Positions 58,574 through 64,000 of a stretch of 64,000 nucleotides of DNA are shown here, one piece after another. Both the position numbers and the translations under genes were made by a program. Positions within the stretch are counted from its first letter, which is position 1. Each line of letters opens with the position of its first letter. Source of the DNA: an uncultured Eubacteriales bacterium (lineage in GTDB: Bacteria > Bacillota > Clostridia > Oscillospirales > Oscillospiraceae); the NCBI GenBank assembly GCA_900544765.1, contig UQWI01000003.1, forward strand, positions 62,001 to 126,000. Reading direction: 5' to 3'. The notes beneath the pieces are model-generated. The model saw nothing but the letters and a program-made list of their open reading frames with translations, had not been told where the DNA came from and ran no database searches.

Positions 58574-59419
58574 ATGGACTATGTAACACTTCGCAACGGC
58601 GTTCAGATGCCTCAGGAGGGCTTCGGCGTATTTCAGATCCGCGACCTCGACGAGTGCGAACGCGTGGTGCTCGACGCCATCGGCGCGGGCTACCGGCTCA
58701 TCGACACCGCCGAGAGCTACGGCAACGAGAGCGCCGTCGGCAAGGCAATCGCGAAAAGCGGCGTGAACCGCGCCGACCTCTTTATTTCCACCAAGCTTTG
58801 GGTCACCAACACCAGCTACGAGGGCGCGAAGGCCGCGATAGACCGCTCGATGGAAAACCTCGGCGTGGACTACCTCGACCTCTACCTCATCCACCAGGCC
58901 ATGGGCGACTACATCGGCGCATGGCGCGCCATGACCGAGGCCTATAAGGAGGGCAGGATACGAGCCATCGGCGTCTGCAACTTCTACCCGAACCGCCTCG
59001 CCGACTTCTGCGAGACAGTAGATGAATTGCCCGCCGTCAACCAGGTGGAGCTCCACCCCTTCTTCCAGCAGGAAAACGCCCTCAGCCTCATGCGCGAGTA
59101 CGGCGTGCAGCCTATGGCCTGGGCCCCCTTCGCCGAGGGCAAGCATGGCATCTTCACCCACCCGGTGCTGACCAAGATTGGCGAGAAGTACGGCAAGGGC
59201 GCAGGCCAGGTCGCGCTCCGCTGGAACATGCAGCGCGGCGTGGTTGTGATACCCAAGAGCACGCACCGCGAGCGCATGGAGCAGAACATCGACGTCTTTG
59301 ACTTCTCCCTCACCGACGAGGAGATGGCCGAAATAGCCGCCCTCGACATCGGCCACAGCGAAATAATCGACCACACCGACCCCAGGCTCGTGCAGGGCCT
59401 GCACGGCCGCAAGCTTTAA
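58574..59419 (+). CDS. Aldo/keto reductase 1
   Basis: 281 residues, AKR family TIM barrel. Catalytic tetrad Asp44, Tyr49, Lys74, His107, all present (DTAESYGNE, STKLWV, LIHQA); NADPH site KSTHRERMEQNIDVFDF. 12 bases after the ferredoxin gene with AAGGAGG. Reduces an unknown carbonyl. Operon with the next AKR. Confidence 0.93.
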   Translation: MDYVTLRNGVQMPQEGFGVFQIRDLDECERVVLDAIGAGYRLIDTAESYGNESAVGKAIAKSGVNRADLFISTKLWVTNTSYEGAKAAIDRSMENLGVDYLDLYLIHQAMGDYIGAWRAMTEAYKEGRIRAIGVCNFYPNRLADFCETVDELPAVNQVELHPFFQQENALSLMREYGVQPMAWAPFAEGKHGIFTHPVLTKIGEKYGKGAGQVALRWNMQRGVVVIPKSTHRERMEQNIDVFDFSLTDEEMAEIAALDIGHSEIIDHTDPRLVQGLHGRKL

Positions 59420-59439
59420 TTCAAGGAAGGAAGACAGAC

Positions 59440-60291
59440 ATGGAATACATCACCCTCAACAACGGGGCAAAAATGCCCGCCCTCGGCTTCGGCACCTTCG
59501 GACTTGCCGCCGACGGGACCGCTAAGCGCTGCGTCCTGGCCGCCCTCAAGGCCGGTTACAGGCACATAGACGCCGCCCACGGCTACCTCAACGAGCGCGA
59601 GGTCGGCGAGGCTATAAAGGAGAGCGGCGTCAAGCGCGAGGACATCTGGCTGACCACCAAGATTTGGCCCACCGAGTACGGCGACGCGGAGGCCGCTGTC
59701 GACCGGGCGCTCGAGCGCCTCGGCACCGAGTACCTCGACCTCGTCTACCTGCACCACTTCCTCGGCGACGTCAAAGCGGGCTGGAAGGGCCTCGAGAGCG
59801 CCGTCCGCCACGGCAAGGTCCGCAGCATCGGCATCAGCAACTTCGAGCGCAGCGACGAGTACAAGACCTTCTTCGAGAGTATAGATATAACCCCCGACAT
59901 CGCCCAGATGGAGCGCCACATCACCTTCACCCCCGACGCCTACGCTGCCGACCTCAGGAGCCGCGGCATAGCCTGCGAAGCCTGGTTCCCGCTGGGCGGC
60001 ACCGTGAGCCGGAAGGCGCAGCTGAGCCTGCCCGAAGTGCAGCAGGTAGCCGAAAAGCACGGCAAGACCGGCGCGCAGGTACTGCTCCGCTGGCAGCTGC
60101 AGACCGGCTTCGCGGCTGTCCCCGGCAGCGCAAACGAGGCTCATATAGCCGAGAACCTCGACATTTTCGACTTCACGCTCGACGAGGCCGACCTCGCCGC
60201 GCTCGCAAAGGCCAACAGCGGCAAGCGCGTGTTCGACGTCCCCCTGAGCGCCCAGACAGATATGATTATGGGCTTCAAGTTCAACGACTGA
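59440..60291 (+). CDS. Aldo/keto reductase 2
   Basis: 283 residues, paralogue of the preceding gene. Asp44, Tyr49 (DAAHGYLNE), Lys74 and His106 are present. Divergence is mainly in the substrate side: MERHITFTPDAYA replaces the usual NQVELHPFFQQ, and GSANEAHIAENLDIFDF replaces KSTHRERM, so cofactor preference and substrate may differ. Same operon, 20-base gap, AAGGAAGG site. Confidence 0.92.
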   Translation: MEYITLNNGAKMPALGFGTFGLAADGTAKRCVLAALKAGYRHIDAAHGYLNEREVGEAIKESGVKREDIWLTTKIWPTEYGDAEAAVDRALERLGTEYLDLVYLHHFLGDVKAGWKGLESAVRHGKVRSIGISNFERSDEYKTFFESIDITPDIAQMERHITFTPDAYAADLRSRGIACEAWFPLGGTVSRKAQLSLPEVQQVAEKHGKTGAQVLLRWQLQTGFAAVPGSANEAHIAENLDIFDFTLDEADLAALAKANSGKRVFDVPLSAQTDMIMGFKFND

Positions 60292-60301
60292 ATAATATAA
60301 C

Positions 60302-60339
60302 AAAAGCGCCCGCTCTCAGGACGAGAGCGGGCGCCTTTT
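60302..60339 (+). terminator. Terminator of the EFR1-AKR operon
   Basis: 12-bp stem GCGCCCGCTCTC with a 5-base loop and a T run. Confidence 0.85.
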
Positions 60340-60437
60340 GCTGCCGGCATGCGTAAATGGCGTTGCGGCGCTGCCGTCCATGTGATACTATTGATATGTC
60401 CCTGGCCGATAGCTACAGATATTAGGAGATACACGCT

Positions 60438-60779
60438 ATGAAAAACGGAAAAAGAAAACCTTTATTATGGACATTGGTTGGCGTTGTATGCGCTGCCGCG
60501 CTTGCTTTAACAGCTTTTTTGATAACGGATCGAGCCGGCGGAGAAATTGGCTTTGACGCAGTTATTATCTCAGTTGAAGGCGATTGGATAACTGCCGATG
60601 TAACTGACGACGGTGCATCGCTCCTTAGCAAAAAGCTTCCTGATGTTATCATGTTTGACGCATCTGATTCTGGAGTGACGGGTTTGCGGCCGGGCGACCA
60701 CATTCACGGAGATTACCTGTCAGGGACCATTGAAGGCAGCCGTGTAAGAGTAGTAGGTTTTGCGGAGGTCTCGCATTGA
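60438..60779 (+). CDS. Small exported protein with one N-terminal helix
   Basis: 113 residues. Basic start MKNGKRKPLL and a hydrophobic stretch (LWTLVGVVCAAALALTAFLI) give an anchor or signal peptide; the rest (VIISVEGDWITADVTDDGAS..., GLRPGDHIHGDYLSGTIEGSRVRVVG) looks like an OB-fold like that of DUF3221 proteins. Function unknown; lower GC than its neighbours. Confidence 0.75.
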   Translation: MKNGKRKPLLWTLVGVVCAAALALTAFLITDRAGGEIGFDAVIISVEGDWITADVTDDGASLLSKKLPDVIMFDASDSGVTGLRPGDHIHGDYLSGTIEGSRVRVVGFAEVSH

Positions 60780-60816
60780 TTTTTATATACGGAGCTCCTC
60801 AGGAGGGCATCAATAT

Positions 60817-60855
60817 AAAAACCAGAGGGAACGCCTTGTGCGCCCTCTGGTTTTT
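60817..60855. terminator. Bidirectional terminator
   Basis: Stem AAAAACCAGAGGG/CCCTCTGGTTTTT with a 13-base loop, between two convergent genes. Confidence 0.85.
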
Positions 60856-60890
60856 ATGCTTGCAGAATCCAATGATTCAGGTATGCATTC

Positions 60891-62733
60891 TCAGCTCGCC
60901 GCGAACACGCTCTCCAGCCAGGCGGCGTAGTCCTCTACCCAGTCTCCGTCTCCGCCGAAGCCGTGCGGCCAGCCCTCGAGCACAAGCCGCCGCACGGGGC
61001 AGCCCAGCCCGGCCATGAGCTCGTACTGCGCCTCGAACTGGCTGTAGAACGGGTCGCGTGTGCCGTAGCAGTAGAAGGTCGGAGGCAGCTCACCTGCCAG
61101 GAGATCGTCCTCATCCATGCTGGCGACGCTCAGCCGCCCGTAGAAGGAATAAATCATCCCCGCCGCCGAGGCGTGCGCCGTGACGTCGTCCAGCTCATCG
61201 GGGACGTAGTCCGGGTCGAGCGCCGTGGGCAGCACGTCCTCGTCGTAGTGCTGGAAGAACTCGCCCGCCTGTATGCCGCCCGCCGAGTAGCCCATGACAG
61301 CGATGTCGTCGGGGTCTATGCCGTAGGCATCCGCGTTTGCCCGGATGAAGCGCACCGCGCGCGCCACGTCCAGAGCGCCCTCACGCTGCGTGTAGGGCCG
61401 CAGGCGGTAGTCCACGATGAATGTCTGGAAGCCCAGCTCCCGCAGATGCGCCGCCGTGGGCAGGCTGTCGGTGTAATTGCCGCGGAACATGAACGCGCCT
61501 CCCGCCAGCAGCACTACCGCGCCGCGCGGCGTCACGCCCTCGCGCACGGGTATGGCCGTGACGTAGGGGCGGAAGCCGTATTCGTCGAAGTAGCCGCCCA
61601 TGTCCGGTGAGAACTCCGTCACCGCCGGTACGTTCCCCTCCTCCCAGAGATAGAGCGCCTGGATGCGCGAGGTGTCCGGCTCGGTGTTCAGGACTGTAGC
61701 GTTGCCCTCAGGCTCGGGCAGGTGCCGGTTGTTCATCCCGCCCGTCCAGCTCTGCGCAAGCCCGTCGCCGTAGTCGTATGCCTCCGGGAAGTCGTCCGGT
61801 GTCGCAACTGTGGTTTCGGAGCTGCCGGGGCGGCGCTCGGTGTATTCCATAGGTACGCTCGCCTCCTTCGTGTGTGAAAACAGCCAGCCCATGACGGCGC
61901 TGTCGTGGGCAAAGGCCTGCCCTCCGGCGTGCTGGTCGCTGATGCCGTAGGAGTCGAAGAAGCCCTGGCCCCTCACGTCGAGGACCAGCAGCTCGTCTAT
62001 CTCCGCGTCTGAAAGGCCCTGTGAGGCGTAGATGGCGCGCAGCTCGTTGTACGCAGCCGTGAGCGGCTCCGCCCCGTAGTAGCTGTCCTGCTCGCCGATG
62101 GCCATGTAGACCGGCGTGCGCGATGCAGCGAGGACGTCCAGGTCTCCGTCCCAGCGCGTGCTGGTTACCAGGCAGGCGGCAAAGAGTTCCGGGCGCATGC
62201 CCATGACGAGCGAGGCGGTCCCCCCCTCCCCCGCTCATGCCGTGCAGGTACACCCGCGCGGGGTCTATGTTGTACGCGGACATGAAGTATTCTACCAGCG
62301 CTATCGTCTGCCGCGTCGAGGTCTCACCCCAGTCATTGAGCTGCGGCGCGAGCACCAGCATGCGCTCGTTGTAGCTCTGCGCCTCAAAGCCAAAGTCCTC
62401 CGCCAGGTTGGCCCCCACGCCCTGGAAGTACAGCCCCTCGTAACCCGCGAGCGTCACAAAGAGCGCATAGGGCTCCGTCCCGTCATAGCTTTCAGGGGTG
62501 TAGAGGTTGTAGTGTATGTCTCTCTCTGCTGAGTGCAGGACGTTGTCCAGCACGAAGCCGCGCTCGGTCTCCGTCCCGGCTTCGACGTATGCGCCCGGCT
62601 CCGGCGTTGAGGCCGCTGCGGGCGCTTCGGCGGTTTGCTCCGGCGTCGAGGCCGGCTGAGCCGTGCCGCAGGCTGTCAGCGCAAATATAAGCGCAATCTC
62701 CAGGCATATCGCCAGCGTTTTGGTTATGTTCAT
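60891..62733 (-). pseudogene. Double-esterase lipoprotein with frameshift at a C7/G7 tract
   Basis: Two frames join into one ~614-codon protein. Frame one starts at 62733 with a lipoprotein signal ending LTAC (Cys22), a Thr/Pro/Ala linker, and a PHB-depolymerase/esterase-like domain to the nucleophile HGMSGGG (Ser167). It breaks at a run of seven G (plus-strand C, 62220-62226) after GGGGGA. Frame two (to 60891) resumes with LVMGMRPELFAACLVTS and later holds a second alpha/beta-hydrolase domain with GGAFMFRG oxyanion loop, GYSAGG, and GWPHGFGG. Restoring one base at the tract joins them exactly. It may be a pseudogene, a phase-variable gene or a sequencing error. Intact, it would be a surface esterase, possibly deacetylating polysaccharide. 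Confidence 0.8.
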
Positions 62734-62904
62734 ATGTCAAGCCTCTATTCATGTTTTAGCGCGTTAAAGAATTTTGAAAATTTGAACGGGCCTTTCGCCC
62801 CCATCGGTCAATGCTCGTATGGGCTTACGATGCGCAGCATGCAAGATGTGGGCCCACCACCGCTGCCGCAATATACCAGGCAGCGGCCTGTTGCTGCCGC
62901 ATTG
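62734..62904. other. Intergenic region upstream of the lipoprotein gene
   Basis: No gene seen. Contains a short hairpin GGGCC(C)/GGGCCC near 62788-62864 and a GCAGCGGC/GCTGCCGC pair near 62869-62900. Confidence 0.3.
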
Positions 62905-62934
62905 AAAAGGCGGCGGGTTTCCCCGCCGCCTTTT
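62905..62934 (-). terminator. Terminator of the RibD-like gene
   Basis: 13-bp stem AAAAGGCGGCGGG with a 4-base loop, T run on the minus strand. Confidence 0.85.
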
Positions 62935-62935
62935 G

Positions 62936-63634
62936 TCAGTCAAGCCTGTATCTCAGCCACATTCCTCCGCCGTTCAGCTGACGGCTCTCTATGAGCTCCA
63001 GCCCGGCGCTGCCGCAGCGGTCAAACAGCACGGCCCCGTCTCCTCCGTCTATGACGGGTGCCACGACCACGCTCAGTTCATCGACGCACCCGGCGTCCAG
63101 CAGAGCGCCGTTTATCAGCCCGCCGCCGGCGAGCATTATCCGGTCTATGCCGAAGAGCTCATGCAGCCTGCGCAGCCTCAGCTTAAAGTCAACACGGCTC
63201 TTGCCCGCGACAATGTATGAGATGCCCCGCTCACGCAGGTACTCAAGATACTCCGGCGCTGCCTGCTCGGTCAGGAGCTCCACGACGTGCATATCCGGCC
63301 TGCCGGGGCGGGAAAACGTGCCGCTCTGCCATCCTATGCGTCCGCGCGCGTCCACGGCGACGAGGTAGTCGCGCTCCCCGGCCGGGGCCTTATAGTCAGT
63401 GTAAGGCAGGAGCTGCTTTGGGCGGGAAAGCTCACCCGCTTCGCCGCCTGCAAACTCCATGGCAGTGGTCGTGCCGTAGAGCGTGGCAGTACAGCCAAAC
63501 GTGCTGCGGAGCGCGCCATATTCCCTCCTCGCGGCTGCGCACCCGGGCTCTGCGAATAAGCTGCCGTCAATACGCCCGTCAATTGAGGCGAGCATGTGGC
63601 AGACGACGTAGGGGCGTGTCTCAGTCCTGCCCAT
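62936..63634 (-). CDS. RibD C-terminal / dihydrofolate-reductase-fold protein
   Basis: 232 residues. YVVCHMLASIDGRIDGSLF, the NADPH-binding AGKSRVDFKLRLRRLHELFGIDRIMLAGGGLINGALLDAGCVDELSVVVAPVIDGGDG is the RibD reductase-domain pattern. The deaminase domain of RibD is absent and no riboflavin genes are near, so it is probably a stand-alone reductase of unknown substrate. The gene upstream overlaps its start by 14 bases. Confidence 0.88.
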   Translation of the reverse strand: MGRTETRPYVVCHMLASIDGRIDGSLFAEPGCAAARREYGALRSTFGCTATLYGTTTAMEFAGGEAGELSRPKQLLPYTDYKAPAGERDYLVAVDARGRIGWQSGTFSRPGRPDMHVVELLTEQAAPEYLEYLRERGISYIVAGKSRVDFKLRLRRLHELFGIDRIMLAGGGLINGALLDAGCVDELSVVVAPVIDGGDGAVLFDRCGSAGLELIESRQLNGGGMWLRYRLD

Positions 63635-63950
63635 CGCCGTACACTTCCTTTGCCATGCGCAGGGCGGCCCAGGCCTTTGGCCAGCCCGCGTAGAAGGCCA
63701 GCTGGGTCAAGGCCTCGGTCATCTCCTGCGCGGTGACGCCGTTGGCCTTGGCGCGCTGGATGTGGTGCAGCAGCGAGGTGTCGAGGATGCCGCTCGCCAT
63801 AAGGGCTGAGACGGTGATGAGGCTGCGGTCGCGCGGCGAGAGCTCAGCCTCACGCGACCAGACCTCTCCGAAGAGCACGTCGTCGTTCAGCTCGGCGAAC
63901 TTGGGCGCGAAGGCGCCCATCGAATCGCGTCCGACGGTAACTTTGTCCAT
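63621..63950 (-). CDS. Carboxymuconolactone decarboxylase family protein
   Basis: 109 residues, AhpD/CMD fold: FAELNDDVLFGEVWSREAELSPRDRSLITVSALMASGILDTSLLHHIQRAKANGVTAQEMTEALTQLAFYAGWPKAWAAL. The CxxC of peroxidase-active AhpD is missing, so it is the decarboxylase-like or unknown subtype. Overlaps the RibD-like gene, so an operon. Confidence 0.9.
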   Translation of the reverse strand: MDKVTVGRDSMGAFAPKFAELNDDVLFGEVWSREAELSPRDRSLITVSALMASGILDTSLLHHIQRAKANGVTAQEMTEALTQLAFYAGWPKAWAALRMAKEVYGDGQD

Positions 63951-63965
63951 AGGTATTCCTCCTTG

Positions 63966-64000
63966 TCACTTGAGCGCAGCGCCGTCGTGGAAGGCGCTGC
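63966..64000 (-). CDS. C-terminal end of a truncated gene
   Basis: The minus strand reads SAFHDGAALK-stop up to the window edge, ending 16 bases before the CMD-family gene start. It could be the tail of the upstream gene of this operon; too short to identify. Confidence 0.35.
   Translation of the reverse strand, partial: SAFHDGAALK

Noticed and set aside
57758..59404. 548-codon minus-strand frame opposite the EFR1 and AKR genes
   Set aside because: Antisense to two real genes, crosses their boundary, no motif.
61708..62204. Two separate overlapping hydrolase genes
   Set aside because: The second frame lacks a start signal and continues the domain of the first; the switch falls at a homopolymer, so one broken gene is the better reading.

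Overview
The window looks like the chromosome of a GC-rich, strictly anaerobic member of the Clostridia, most like the Oscillospiraceae/Eubacteriales. The signs are a Firmicutes-type S10-spc ribosomal operon with zinc-type S14, a SCIFF ranthipeptide precursor next to its radical-SAM maturase, a NiaR-type niacin repressor, class III ribonucleotide reductase, 2-hydroxyacyl-CoA dehydratase-type enzymes, and ECF, EFR1-ferredoxin and DUF362 proteins. The genus is not determined.

Layout. 1-9150 (minus): S10-spc operon from rpsJ to a partial rpsE, driven by a near-consensus promoter at 9119-9147; a 386-base repeat-bearing gap separates rpsN and rpsH. 9261-13561: Nudix-DUF1015 fusion, alpha/beta hydrolase, four-carbon acid sugar kinase. 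13676-20934 (minus): a zinc-ribbon repeat gene translationally coupled to a 1665-residue S-layer-homology surface protein, preceded by a ~200 bp segment bounded by inverted recombination-like sites and by a tyrosine recombinase; I read this as a phase-variable promoter, at present pointing away from the surface operon. 21077-25159: ECF substrate-binding subunit and MocR regulator (divergent), then pncB-niaR. 25211-31492: LCP cell-wall enzyme, XRE regulator, GNAT, IIC-like membrane transporter with a probable niacin-repressor operator, small secreted protein, DUF362 ferredoxin, PH-domain protein. 31574-34189: AT-rich gene, integrase and a Met-Glu-Val tRNA operon, probably an element integrated at a tRNA. 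34531-37658: SCIFF locus (scfA, scfB) and a PLP decarboxylase. 38026-44811: a metal/iron-sulfur cluster with CooT and His-rich proteins on one strand, and CooC-like ATPase, two dehydratase-family subunits, activator ATPase, small membrane protein and an acetyl-CoA-synthase-like protein on the other. 44851-50000: nitrilase, PadR/DUF2812 pair, thioredoxin reductase, MGMT-like protein. 49608-53400 (minus): nrdG-nrdD under an NrdR box, with a long leader holding a 95-bp higher-order tandem repeat. 53657-64000: DUF4037, purine nucleoside phosphorylase, DegV, LysR with divergent EFR1 ferredoxin and two aldo-keto reductases, a frameshifted double-esterase lipoprotein, RibD-like reductase, carboxymuconolactone decarboxylase.

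The two parts most likely to hold undescribed biology are the invertible promoter switch at 19836-20077 and the CooC/dehydratase/ACS-like cluster at 39228-44811. Most protein-coding calls rest on recognisable family motifs; site calls (promoters, operators, terminators) are by eye.
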